Shown one piece after another: positions 23,789-32,553 of a stretch of DNA of 61,169 bases (the stretch's first letter is position 1; the number at the start of each line of letters is the position of its first letter). The position numbers and the translations under genes are program-made. The stretch covers positions 1 through 61,169 of the forward strand of contig JAFADI010000101.1 of the NCBI GenBank assembly GCA_023424965.1. The letters are read 5' to 3'. Under the pieces are notes generated by a model. That model was not told the DNA's origin and did not search any database. It worked only from the letters and a program-made list of their open reading frames with translations. The stretch is from Bacillota bacterium (GTDB lineage Bacteria; Bacillota; Clostridia; Acetivibrionales; JAFADI01).

Positions 23789-24781
23789 ATGCTGATGCGC
23801 ATGGCTGTAGAGTTGGGCAATACTGTTGAGCAAGGGGAGTCCCTTTTTTTTAAGCAGGTTGAAGCCAGTGGCTGCTATAATTATTACGAGGCCACCGGAG
23901 AAGCGGCCGAGGGATTTATCAAGCAGTTCTCCTTTGGGAACAAATTCTGTGTGGAAGCTATGGATTACCAGTTTAACTGCTTTGCGTGCAAGCATTACCA
24001 TATGCCTGCGCAATTTATCGAAATGATTTATCTTGAATCCGCAGGTGTAGTAAATCGTGAACGTGGCATTCATGATTTTTCTGTGGACGCCGGAATCAAT
24101 ATCTATTTAAATCAGGGAAATCCCGGGAAGCTTATTTTTTCCCCCGGCATTCCGGTACGGGGGATCCGGATTATAGTATTTGAGGCCTTTTACCAAAATT
24201 ATTTGAAGGACCGGTTCCCTGAAGATATGCTGAACATTCCGAATCTCACCAGGCTAAACAATCAGTCCTATTCCAATCCTGCACTGCAGCTGATCTTTGA
24301 ACAAATCAAGCATAGCCTGGCTTCCGGTATTGCATCTGAACTATATTATGAAAGTAAAATTGCTGAGATTTTGTACCTATTGACTTCCGGGGCCGATGCG
24401 GAGGCTTTCCGCATAAAAAACGGCCGGCGCCGCCTGAGCAGGGAGGACTTTGAGGCCATCAACAAGGCTAAGAGCCTCATGGATGAAAATCTTTCCCATC
24501 CCCCCAGAATTTCCGAGCTTGCCTTTCTGACGAATACGAGTGCGGCAAAGCTGCAGTCCGACTTTCAGCTTGCCTTTGGCAGCACCATTCATGATTATCT
24601 TCAGAAAACCCGGATGAAAGAAGCCGTGCAGCAAATTGAAAGCACGGAGGAACCCATCTATTCCATTGCCAGAAGTGTGGGTTTTAAAAAGTCCGGCCGG
24701 TTTGCCGAGTTGTTCAAAAAAAGCTTTGGCATGACTCCGACAGAATACCGGAAATTGCACCATCCTCCAATGGAGGGATGA
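23789..24781 (+). CDS. AraC-family transcriptional regulator
   Basis: This 330-residue protein has a divergent N-terminal sensor domain and a C-terminal pair of helix-turn-helix motifs: ISELAFLTNTSAAKLQSDFQ near residue 248 and IYSIARSVGFKKSGRFAELF with FGMTPTEYRK near 293-322. The build is like YbtA/PchR-type regulators that activate siderophore transport genes after binding the metal-siderophore complex. It stands alone on the plus strand, converging on the ABC transporter array at 24870-38904. Both the family and the location suggest it activates one or more promoters there, for example the one in front of the gene at 26597. The ligand cannot be read from the sequence. GCAGGTG lies seven bases upstream of the ATG. 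Confidence 0.85.
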   Translation: MLMRMAVELGNTVEQGESLFFKQVEASGCYNYYEATGEAAEGFIKQFSFGNKFCVEAMDYQFNCFACKHYHMPAQFIEMIYLESAGVVNRERGIHDFSVDAGINIYLNQGNPGKLIFSPGIPVRGIRIIVFEAFYQNYLKDRFPEDMLNIPNLTRLNNQSYSNPALQLIFEQIKHSLASGIASELYYESKIAEILYLLTSGADAEAFRIKNGRRRLSREDFEAINKAKSLMDENLSHPPRISELAFLTNTSAAKLQSDFQLAFGSTIHDYLQKTRMKEAVQQIESTEEPIYSIARSVGFKKSGRFAELFKKSFGMTPTEYRKLHHPPMEG

Positions 24782-24815
24782 TGGTCATGGATAAATATCT
24801 TCACCCATAATCATA

Positions 24816-24853
24816 GCGATAGCGCTGGGCAAGCCCCTGTTCGGCGCTATCGC
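24816..24853. terminator. Hairpin between converging AraC and ABC genes
   Basis: Perfect 10-base arms GCGATAGCGC / GCGCTATCGC with an 18-base loop in the 88-base gap between two converging genes. No T-run follows, so its termination strength is uncertain. Confidence 0.5.
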
Positions 24854-24869
24854 CGCATCCGCCTATATT

Positions 24870-26603
24870 TTATGCGGGAGCATTCCCCACTCTCCAATTT
24901 TTAGCCTGCTCCTGCGCTGTCCACAGCTCATGGTACAGACCCTGATTCTGCAAAAGCTCGCCATGCTTCCCCATCTCTGTGATCCGCCCTCCATTGAATA
25001 CAATGATTTGATCCGCCGTCTGAATCGTTTTCAAGTGATGCGCAATGACGAGCACCGTTCGTCCCACCGCCAAATTGCTGATGGCTTTCTGTATGGCTAC
25101 CTCATTGAGGGAATCTACGCTGCTGGTCACCTCGTCAAGAAGAACAATGGGGCTGTCCTTCAAAAATGCACGTGCGACGGAGAGCCTTTGTTTTTGCCCC
25201 CCGGAAAGCCCTGCACCGTTTTCGCCAAGCATGGTATCATAGCCTTTCGGAAGTCCCATAATAAAATCATGGATCATTGCCTTTTTAGCCGCTTCCATCA
25301 CCTGCTCCCTCGTAGCGCCGCGATTGCCCATTTTAATATTTTCATAGACCGTATCGGCAAACAGGATGACATTTTGCATGACGATGCTTATCCGGTCAAG
25401 CAGTTGGTCATAATCCATCTCCCGAATATCAATGCCGCCGATTTTAATTTTTCCCGACTGGCAGTCCCAGAATCGCAAAAGCAGATTGGTAATGGTCGTT
25501 TTTCCAGAGCCGGAGGGTCCTACAAGGGCGGTTAAGGTACCCTGCTCCAGTGCAAAGCTGATATCCTTTAACTCAAAGCCCTCCTCCTCATAGCAAAATC
25601 CCATCCGGTCAAACCGGATGTCAAATCGGGAAGGCGTTTGGGGAACGGCTGGATTTTTGACCGTAGGAATATGAAGCAGCTTTGATATCCGGCCATAGCT
25701 GCTCTTGATTTTTGTGTAATTCATGCGGTAGGCATCCAGATTGGCGAAGGGCCTGTAAAATTCCTGGCTGAATACGATAAAATAGACATAATTATCTATG
25801 CCAAGGGTTTTCCCCAATACCATGAAGGAGCCTGCCAGAGCGACCAGTCCAAAGCAAAGCTCAAAGGGAATATGAAATCTGGCCATGTCGGCCGCGCCGG
25901 CCTTTGACTCTGCTTTGCTGCTTTCTTCAAACTGTGCTGCACTCTTATTCAACTGACCTTTGAAGAAACGGTTTTCAGGAAAAGCCTTCAATACCGGAAT
26001 TCCTTTGGTGTACTCCACAAACCGGCTGACCATATCCGCCAGGTTTTTTTTGCTGGCTTCATTGAGCCGTACCGATTTCTTAACGCTTGTAAGCTGAATC
26101 CACACAGCAATCGGCAGCAGGGAGACCATGACAAGTCCCATTCTCCAATCGAGCAGGAACAGGGCTGTCCCTGTGGCAAGAGCAGTAATCATGTCGCTCA
26201 CCGCTTTTGAGCCGAAATGCGCCACAGCCTCTTCCAGACCGCTCACGTCACCATGGACCACCGTACTGATTTCACCGAGCCGTTCGTTTGTGTAGAAGCC
26301 CAAAGAAAACTGTTTGAGTCTTCGGACAAGCTTCTCCTTTAAATTCACTTCCAGCTCAAACCCTGCAAAATGCGAGGTACCGCTTGAAACAATATTGCAA
26401 ACAAATTTAACAACCAGTATTCCAATGAGGCCCCACCAGTAGCCGTACAGGTTTTTGTAACCCTCTGTAATATGGGTCAGCATCATAAAAATTGTCAGGA
26501 GGATGCCTACGGATAAAAGGGACCCCAGGGTGGTAGAGATCACCGCCGCGATCAGCATCCGCTTCCCCTTTTTGCCGATGGTGTCAAACAGCTCTTTTAG
26601 CAT
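24870..26603 (-). CDS. ABC half-transporter of exporter fold (pair 1, second subunit)
   Basis: This 577-residue protein has an N-terminal type IV (exporter-fold) transmembrane domain with six helices and a C-terminal ATPase: Walker A GPSGSGKTT near residue 365, signature LSGGQKQR near 470, Walker B IVLLDE near 491 and H-loop AHH. All catalytic residues are present. It begins seven bases inside the end of the gene at 26597, so the two form a heterodimer. It is closely similar over its whole length to the protein at 28504, which shows that two gene pairs arose by duplication. Exporter-fold pairs such as YbtPQ and IrtAB import metal-siderophores; in view of the Fur box and AraC regulator a metallophore is the best guess, but drug or peptide export cannot be excluded. 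AAGGAGGTG precedes the ATG. Confidence 0.85.
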   Translation of the reverse strand: MLKELFDTIGKKGKRMLIAAVISTTLGSLLSVGILLTIFMMLTHITEGYKNLYGYWWGLIGILVVKFVCNIVSSGTSHFAGFELEVNLKEKLVRRLKQFSLGFYTNERLGEISTVVHGDVSGLEEAVAHFGSKAVSDMITALATGTALFLLDWRMGLVMVSLLPIAVWIQLTSVKKSVRLNEASKKNLADMVSRFVEYTKGIPVLKAFPENRFFKGQLNKSAAQFEESSKAESKAGAADMARFHIPFELCFGLVALAGSFMVLGKTLGIDNYVYFIVFSQEFYRPFANLDAYRMNYTKIKSSYGRISKLLHIPTVKNPAVPQTPSRFDIRFDRMGFCYEEEGFELKDISFALEQGTLTALVGPSGSGKTTITNLLLRFWDCQSGKIKIGGIDIREMDYDQLLDRISIVMQNVILFADTVYENIKMGNRGATREQVMEAAKKAMIHDFIMGLPKGYDTMLGENGAGLSGGQKQRLSVARAFLKDSPIVLLDEVTSSVDSLNEVAIQKAISNLAVGRTVLVIAHHLKTIQTADQIIVFNGGRITEMGKHGELLQNQGLYHELWTAQEQAKNWRVGNAPA

Positions 26604-28342
26604 AAAGCTGCACCTCCTTTGATATTCCAGCACTCCGCTTGCCCTTCGGCCTCCACCATGGAGCGGTACAGGCCGCTTCCCTCCAGCAGCTCGCTGTGGG
26701 TCCCGTTTGCAAGGATTTCACCGTCTTGCAGCAAAACAATCTGGTCGGCGGCTGCAACGATGTTTAAATGATGGGCGATCATAATCAATGTCTTGTTTTC
26801 GCACAGATTGCTGATTGCTTTTTGTATCAAATGCTCATTGTAAGGGTCAACTGCCGCCGTGGCCTCATCCAGAATCACAATGGGCGCATCCTTCAAAATC
26901 ATGCGGGCAAGGGCAATCCTCTGCTTTTCCCCTCCGGACAATTTGGTTCCCCCTTCTCCAACGAAGGTCTGATATCCTTCGGGGAAGCCCATGATCACTT
27001 CATGGATGCGCGCCTTCTTCGCAGCTGTTACAATCTCTTCCCTGCTTGCGGATTCCCTGCCTATCCGGATATTTTCTTCAATGGTGCTGTTAAACAGGAA
27101 GGTATCCTGCTGCACAATGGATATGAGAGCCGATAGATCCCTTTCATTAAAATCGCTCACATTTTTACCGCCAATGGTGATCGCTCCTTGCTCCGGGCGC
27201 CAAAAGCCCATAATTAAATTGGCAATGGTACTTTTGCCTGCTCCTGAAGGTCCCACAATGGCATTTACTGAGTTTTGCCTAAAAAGGATATTGGCATTTT
27301 TCAGAGCCTTTTCCTGATCACTGTAGCCAAAAGTGACATTTTGGAACTGGATGTCCCCGGCAATCAGGTTTTCTGCCCTTTTCTTTTCCATCTCCACCGG
27401 TTCATCCATAACCGAATTTACAGCAGCTATTGTATTTTGAAAGACGATTTTATTGTAGTGCAGCGACATGGATTTAGAGAAATTCTTTGAAAATTGCCCG
27501 CCAAGAATGATGGAGAGGATAAAAGCAACGATATTCCAGGCTGTCAGGGGACGATCCATCAAGATGACGGAACCCGCAATGGCCACAACAACAATTCCTG
27601 CCTCCATCAACAGCATAACAAGGCTCATGGGGACAGTTTGGGCAGAGACCGCCTTTTTAGCCGCTATGATATACTCATGCATGCTTTGAATCACCCTGCT
27701 TGTCCTGGTTTCTTCATTGCTGAAGGCTTTAACCGCAAAAATGGAGCCGATGTATTCCATCACATCTTCTGAAACCCTTTGATTGCTTTTCTGATAGTTT
27801 CCCACCGATTTGGACCATATTTTCCCGAAAATCGGCATGAGAATAAACACAAAAGGCAGGGTGGAAACAAGGGCAATTCCCAAACGCCAATCCAGAAGTG
27901 CTACAATAATAAAAATACTCACGCAAATGATGTTGGTGATCACTACATCCGGAATTGTGTGTGCCAGATACAGTTCAATTCTTTCCACATCATGCTCAAT
28001 GATATTGGATAGATCCCCTACCTTTCTTTTCTGAAAAAAGGAAAAGGGCAGCTTTTCCATATGCCGGATCATCGCCAGCCGGATTTCAAACAGGGATGAA
28101 AAGGCAAAATCATGGGCTTTCCACAGGGCCAATGCGTAAAACACCGCCTTGCTGATCTGGCATAGGCAGACAGCCGCTCCCAGCAGGAAAAATTTTCCCC
28201 CCGGCGGATTTTCCCAGAGCAGGCTGACCATATACACCACAATGAAGATGGACAGAAGCCCTGACACCACACTGACAGCCGTTAAAATACTGGATAGCTT
28301 TCCCCCTCTTTTATATTGATCAATGTTCTTTTCTTTCTTCAT
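26597..28342 (-). CDS. ABC half-transporter of exporter fold (pair 1, first subunit)
   Basis: This 581-residue half-transporter has six membrane helices in its first 310 residues and an ATPase with Walker A GPSGAGKST near 372, signature LSGGEKQR near 477, Walker B IVILDEATAAVD near 498 and H-loop AHH. It pairs with the overlapping downstream gene. Its closest relative in the window is the protein at 30228, with which it shares PFSFFQKRKVGDLSNII and the DEATAAVDPYNEHLIQ stretch nearly unchanged. The gene is separated from the upstream ABC pair by 161 bases that contain an inverted repeat able to hide its ribosome site, so it may be controlled independently of the other pairs. The ATG has GGGAGG six bases upstream. 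Confidence 0.85.
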   Translation of the reverse strand: MKKEKNIDQYKRGGKLSSILTAVSVVSGLLSIFIVVYMVSLLWENPPGGKFFLLGAAVCLCQISKAVFYALALWKAHDFAFSSLFEIRLAMIRHMEKLPFSFFQKRKVGDLSNIIEHDVERIELYLAHTIPDVVITNIICVSIFIIVALLDWRLGIALVSTLPFVFILMPIFGKIWSKSVGNYQKSNQRVSEDVMEYIGSIFAVKAFSNEETRTSRVIQSMHEYIIAAKKAVSAQTVPMSLVMLLMEAGIVVVAIAGSVILMDRPLTAWNIVAFILSIILGGQFSKNFSKSMSLHYNKIVFQNTIAAVNSVMDEPVEMEKKRAENLIAGDIQFQNVTFGYSDQEKALKNANILFRQNSVNAIVGPSGAGKSTIANLIMGFWRPEQGAITIGGKNVSDFNERDLSALISIVQQDTFLFNSTIEENIRIGRESASREEIVTAAKKARIHEVIMGFPEGYQTFVGEGGTKLSGGEKQRIALARMILKDAPIVILDEATAAVDPYNEHLIQKAISNLCENKTLIMIAHHLNIVAAADQIVLLQDGEILANGTHSELLEGSGLYRSMVEAEGQAECWNIKGGAALC

Positions 28343-28343
28343 G

Positions 28344-28403
28344 ATGAACCTCCCTGCAATAAATGTTTGACGTGCAGAACAATTTTAGCATGGGGAGGTT
28401 CAT
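28344..28403 (-). promoter_or_regulatory. Inverted repeat that can mask the ribosome-binding site
   Basis: ATGAACCTCCC (28344-28354, + strand) and GGGAGGTTCAT (28393-28403) are exact complements across 38 bases. In the minus-strand transcript the upstream arm is complementary to the Shine-Dalgarno GGGAGG of the gene at 26597. If transcription starts upstream of 28403 the arms can pair and block translation. Confidence 0.55.
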
Positions 28404-28503
28404 ATCACTATAGACTACAGCCTATTCTGTTTTTTTATGGCGTATGTTTATCTATTATGGGCAGAAAGAATACAAATCACCCTTGATGCATTTTGAAGCT
28501 CTT

Positions 28504-30231
28504 TTAAGCAATCTTCCATCCCCTGGCCACCTCCTGGGACTTCCAAAGCTGTGCATACAATTCTCCTTTTTCAAGGAGTGCCCCATGGGTTCCCTGCTCC
28601 ACAAGCTCTCCCTTGTCAAAAACGAGAATCTGATCGGCGGTCTGAATAGTGCGCAGGTGGTGGGCGATGACCAGCACCGTTCGATCTTTTGCCAGGGCGC
28701 TAATGGCTTTCTGAATTTTCGTCTCGTTCACCGGGTCCACATTGCTGGTGATCTCGTCCAGCACTATGATCGGCGCGTTTTTCAGGAAAGCGCGGGCAAT
28801 GGAGACCCGCTGCTTCTGGCCTCCCGAAAGGCCCACGCCGTTTTCTCCCACCTTCGTGTCATAGCCTTGCGGCAGTCCCGCAATGAAGTCGTGGATCTGG
28901 GCTTTCTTTGCGGCTTCAATCACCTGTTCCCGCGTCGCATTCCGGTTGCCCAGCCGGATGTTTTCATAGAGGCTGTCGGCGAAGAGCACCACATTCTGCA
29001 TGACAATGCTCACATTGGCAAGCAGCTCATCGTAATCCATCTCCCGGATATCCACGCCGCCGACTTTAATGGAGCCCCTTTCACTGTCCCAGAACCGGAG
29101 CAGCAGGTTGGTAACGGTGGTTTTACCGGAGCCGGAAGGTCCCACCAACGCTGTCAGGGTGCCCTGAGGCAGCTTGAAATTGATATTTTTCAGGGTGAAC
29201 TCATCGGTTTCATAGGAAAAACTCACGGTTTCATAGGTGATATCAAAGGCTTTTGTTTTCTTCGGTGCTTCCGCCACCGGTACGGTAGGAGCCTCCAGCA
29301 CCCCCTCTACCCGGCGGTAGCTGTCCTTGACCTGGAGATAGTCAAGCCAGTATTTTTCAGTTTTGCGAAAAGGCTTGTAAAATTCCATGCTGAAAATGAT
29401 GAACAGCAGAAAAGTTCCGATGTCAAGGCTTCCATAATACAGCATCAAAGCACCTGTGATGATCATGACGGCATAAGAAAGCTCAAAAAATACGGAAAAC
29501 CTGCCCACATAGCCTGCTACCGTTTTAGACTGCCTCCGGGCGCTCACTCCGAACTTTTCAATGCTGCTTTGCAGCCTGTTTTCAAACGCCGGGTTTTCTG
29601 AGAATGCCTTCATCAGCGGAATGCCCCTGGTGTATTCAACAAAGAGGCTGACCATATCCGCCAGGTCATCGTTGGTCCGCTGCTGCAGCCTGAGATTTTT
29701 ACGGAAGCCCGTCACCAGCATCAGTACCGCCAAAGGCAGCAGTGATACCATGGCAAACCCCATCAGAGGACTTTTGGCAAAAAGCCAGCCGCCAAGGAGC
29801 AGCGCGATGAGAATATCGCTGAACATGATGGAAAGAAAATGCCCCACAACCCCTTCCAGATTGTCCACATCCTTATGGATGACGGTACTGATTTCACCCA
29901 GCCGCTCCTTGCTGTAAAAGCCCAGGGAAAACTGCTTGAGCTTCTTGATCAGGCTCTCCCGCACCGTCAGCACCACGTCAAAGCCGGCAAAGTGTTTCGC
30001 CATGTCTGCAACAACCGCCATCAGCGTCTTGAGCAGCACCACTGAAAACAAAGCACTCCAGAGTCCAGTCAGCTCGCTGGCCGTATGATAGGTACCGATG
30101 CGGTTGAGCATATCCACCACCAGGTACATGAGGTACGCACCTAAGAGGCCTGCCAGAGTGAACGCAAGGGTAGCAGTCACAATCAGTGCCTTCCCTTTGC
30201 CGGTTACCACCGATAATATTTTTTTGATCAT
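28504..30231 (-). CDS. ABC half-transporter of exporter fold (pair 2, second subunit)
   Basis: This 575-residue protein has six N-terminal helices and an ATPase with Walker A GPSGSGKTT near 365, signature LSGGQKQR near 470, Walker B IIVLDEITSNVD and H-loop AHH. The start ATG at 30231 overlaps the TGA of the partner gene (ATGA), with AAGGAGGTG five bases upstream, so the pair is translationally coupled. It is a paralogue of the protein at 24870; the ATPase regions align without gaps (for example GGVDIREMDYDELL against GGIDIREMDYDQLL). It is the last gene of the MarR-controlled unit (MarR, ABC, ABC). A role in uptake of metal chelates is suggested by the surrounding locus; the MarR regulator leaves drug or toxin export open. 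Confidence 0.85.
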   Translation of the reverse strand: MIKKILSVVTGKGKALIVTATLAFTLAGLLGAYLMYLVVDMLNRIGTYHTASELTGLWSALFSVVLLKTLMAVVADMAKHFAGFDVVLTVRESLIKKLKQFSLGFYSKERLGEISTVIHKDVDNLEGVVGHFLSIMFSDILIALLLGGWLFAKSPLMGFAMVSLLPLAVLMLVTGFRKNLRLQQRTNDDLADMVSLFVEYTRGIPLMKAFSENPAFENRLQSSIEKFGVSARRQSKTVAGYVGRFSVFFELSYAVMIITGALMLYYGSLDIGTFLLFIIFSMEFYKPFRKTEKYWLDYLQVKDSYRRVEGVLEAPTVPVAEAPKKTKAFDITYETVSFSYETDEFTLKNINFKLPQGTLTALVGPSGSGKTTVTNLLLRFWDSERGSIKVGGVDIREMDYDELLANVSIVMQNVVLFADSLYENIRLGNRNATREQVIEAAKKAQIHDFIAGLPQGYDTKVGENGVGLSGGQKQRVSIARAFLKNAPIIVLDEITSNVDPVNETKIQKAISALAKDRTVLVIAHHLRTIQTADQILVFDKGELVEQGTHGALLEKGELYAQLWKSQEVARGWKIA

Positions 30232-31970
30232 GCCGACACCTCCTTGATTTGTTTGATTTCCCAATGGTCCACTTCCTTCTGCGCCTTTACCATGTCCCGG
30301 TAGAGAGGGCAGGTATCCAGCAATTCCCCGTGTTTTCCCCTGGCTGCAACATGTCCTCCGTCCATCACCACGATCTGATCGGCATTGACAATGGTGTTCA
30401 GATGATGGGCGATAATGATCAGCGTCTTGTTCCGGCTCAGGTTGCCGATGGCCTCCTGGATCAGGTGCTCGTTGTAAGGGTCAATGGCGGCGGTGGCTTC
30501 ATCCAGAATAATGATGGGTGCGTTTTTCAGCATGATCCGGGCAATGGCAATGCGCTGTTTTTCTCCGCCGGACAGCTTGGCTCCGCCTTCACCCACCGGG
30601 GTATCATATCCCCGGGGCAGGCTGCTGATCATCTCATGGATACGCGCCTTTTTTGCAGCCTCCACAACCTCTTCCATGTCCGCACCCCTCCGGCCGATGC
30701 GGATGTTTTCCGCAATACTTGCATTGAACAGGAAGGTATCCTGCTGGACAATTGACACCAGCCCGGACAAATCCTTTTCATTCATCCGCGCAATATTTTT
30801 CCCATCGATGGTGACGCAACCCTGCTCTGGCGTCCAGAAGCCCATAACCAGATTGGCAATGGTGGATTTTCCGGAGCCCGAGGAGCCCACAATGGCGCTG
30901 ATGGTATTTTCTCTGAAGATAAGGCTGACCTCTTTGAGCGCCTCTTCTCTTCCGTCGTAGCTGAAGGTCACGTTTTGCAGTTCAACGTCCCCGGGACGAA
31001 GCTGTCCATCATGAGGATATTCCGGCAGCGGCGCTTCTCCCGTAATGGTGGTAATGCTTTCCACCGACTTGTTCAGTACGATGTCGGCATGATGAAATCC
31101 CATGTATTTGATGAGTGAGCCGGAAAACAAACCGGAAAGAATTACGGCCAGGATGAAGCGAATCACAGAGAGCTGTCCCCCGATCATCAGTCCCCCTCCC
31201 ACAATGGCCACCAGTACAAGGCCGATTTCCAGCAGCATCTGGACTATGCTCAGGGGAACGGAGATGGTGTACATGATTTTTTTGACCCAGGCGATATAGG
31301 CCTTCATCCGTGAAAGAACCTCACCGGTTTTTTGCTCATCGGTGGAAAAGGCCTTTACGGCAGGCATGGTAGAGATATATTCCACCAGATCCTCCGACAT
31401 TTCTTTCGTGCTCTGGATATAGCGTTTTACTGTCTTATCCCACAGCCTGTAAATAAATTTTTGATATACCACCATCACCGGAAAAGGCGCGATTAGTGCC
31501 AGACCCAGCCGCCAGTCAATCACCAGCATGCAAAGGACGGCCAGTACGGGAAGCAGCAGTGTGATTTTAATCTCCGGTTGGGCGTGGGCAAGGTAAATTT
31601 CAATCTGCTCCACATCATGGTTGATGATATTGGCCAGATCGCCCGTTTTGCGCTTTTGGAAAAAGCTCAGGGGCAGTTTTTTGAGATGGCTCACAATATC
31701 CAGCCGGATTTCAGCAAGGGAACGGTATGCCTCATCATGGGCCCGTCCCATACCTATGGCATAAAAGACGGCTTTAACAGCCTGCAAAAAGCAAATGCCC
31801 GCTCCTGCCAGCATAATTTTCCCTGGTGACGCCTGCGCTGTGATAAACAGATTGACCAGCCAGACCACCAAAAAGGTGGTGGCAATGCCGGCCAGTACGT
31901 TGATGAACATATACAGGTCCGACGCTTTATTTCTCTTTTTTATTTCTCTGGTGAGTGTTTTCGAATCCAT
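30228..31970 (-). CDS. ABC half-transporter of exporter fold (pair 2, first subunit)
   Basis: This 580-residue protein shows six helices and an ATPase with Walker A GSSGSGKST near 370, signature LSGGEKQR near 475, Walker B IIILDEATAAID and H-loop AHH. It forms a heterodimer with the overlapping downstream product. Its promoter lies in the 68-base gap after the MarR gene. That gap contains a 15-bp palindrome, GTATGG-TAT-CCATAC, inside the spacer between -35 and -10, so MarR should repress it. GAGGAGG lies six bases upstream of the ATG. It is the paralogue of the protein at 26597. Confidence 0.85.
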   Translation of the reverse strand: MDSKTLTREIKKRNKASDLYMFINVLAGIATTFLVVWLVNLFITAQASPGKIMLAGAGICFLQAVKAVFYAIGMGRAHDEAYRSLAEIRLDIVSHLKKLPLSFFQKRKTGDLANIINHDVEQIEIYLAHAQPEIKITLLLPVLAVLCMLVIDWRLGLALIAPFPVMVVYQKFIYRLWDKTVKRYIQSTKEMSEDLVEYISTMPAVKAFSTDEQKTGEVLSRMKAYIAWVKKIMYTISVPLSIVQMLLEIGLVLVAIVGGGLMIGGQLSVIRFILAVILSGLFSGSLIKYMGFHHADIVLNKSVESITTITGEAPLPEYPHDGQLRPGDVELQNVTFSYDGREEALKEVSLIFRENTISAIVGSSGSGKSTIANLVMGFWTPEQGCVTIDGKNIARMNEKDLSGLVSIVQQDTFLFNASIAENIRIGRRGADMEEVVEAAKKARIHEMISSLPRGYDTPVGEGGAKLSGGEKQRIAIARIMLKNAPIIILDEATAAIDPYNEHLIQEAIGNLSRNKTLIIIAHHLNTIVNADQIVVMDGGHVAARGKHGELLDTCPLYRDMVKAQKEVDHWEIKQIKEVSA

Positions 31971-32006
31971 TGTTAGCCTCCTCTAACTTGTGTTTTTAAA
32001 AAAAGT

Positions 32007-32021
32007 GTATGGTATCCATAC
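32007..32021 (-). promoter_or_regulatory. MarR operator 2, upstream of ABC pair 2
   Basis: A perfect palindrome, GTATGG-TAT-CCATAC. On the minus strand it lies between a TTTTCA-like -35 and TACACT -10, immediately before the gene at 30228. It matches operator 1 at most positions, including the flanking AAAGT and CTTT. Confidence 0.78.
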
Positions 32022-32038
32022 TCTTTGAAAAAATTTTT

Positions 32039-32518
32039 TTACTCCTGATTTCCGATGATTTGCTCAAATTCTTCTATTTTTGCCGTAAAACCTGACAGAA
32101 AAGACAATATAAATTGGGTATCCCGGTCCGAAGCGCCCTTTAACTCATCCGCTACCATGCTGTTAATGACGGTATGATATCTCATATGCTGGCTGTGGGC
32201 CCGGTTTCCTTTCTCTGTCAGCCGCAGGGAAAGCCTGGATAGATTCTGCTCATCTGCTTCCTTGATAACCAGAGCCTTTCTCTCCAGTCTTTTGATGATT
32301 TCGGAAACCGACCCCTTGGTGATACCCAGGAGTTCCGCCAGTCCACCCACATGAATGCCGGGATGCTCAGCAATGGCTGCTACCATATGGATTTCCGAGT
32401 GAAAAATGGGTATGTCCGTACCATAATACCGGGCCTTTTTATCCAGTTCCATATATTTTGTGACTAAGTCCAGAATACCGTAGGCCACTTTTTGTTTGAC
32501 ATCTCTAACTTTATCCAT
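32039..32518 (-). CDS. MarR-family regulator
   Basis: This 159-residue protein is a MarR-type winged-helix regulator: IHMVAAIAEHPGIHVGGLAE near residue 43, recognition helix LGITKGSVSEIIKRLERKAL near 64-83 and wing LSRLSLRLTEKG near 93. It lies between the ECF ATPase gene and the second ABC pair. Two near-identical operators, one in its own promoter and one in the promoter of the following ABC gene, indicate autoregulation and control of the pair. Its -10 box (TATACT, 32525-32530) is only six bases from the ATG, so the mRNA should start at or near the start codon and be leaderless; no ribosome site is present. The inducing ligand is unknown. Confidence 0.85.
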   Translation of the reverse strand: MDKVRDVKQKVAYGILDLVTKYMELDKKARYYGTDIPIFHSEIHMVAAIAEHPGIHVGGLAELLGITKGSVSEIIKRLERKALVIKEADEQNLSRLSLRLTEKGNRAHSQHMRYHTVINSMVADELKGASDRDTQFILSFLSGFTAKIEEFEQIIGNQE

Positions 32519-32524
32519 GGCAAA

Positions 32525-32553
32525 AGTATATGGTACCCATACGCTTTTGTCAA
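32525..32553 (-). promoter_or_regulatory. Leaderless promoter of marR with MarR operator 1
   Basis: TTGACA (32548-32553) and TATACT (32525-32530) are 17 bases apart on the minus strand. The -35 overlaps the stop codon of the ECF ATPase gene. The spacer holds ATATGG-TAC-CCATAC (32528-32542), the partner of operator 2. Confidence 0.78.

Noticed and set aside
28444..29601. 385-codon plus-strand frame opposite an ABC ATPase
   Set aside because: It is antisense to the conserved ATPase domain; such long shadows are common in GC-biased ABC genes and there is no ribosome site.
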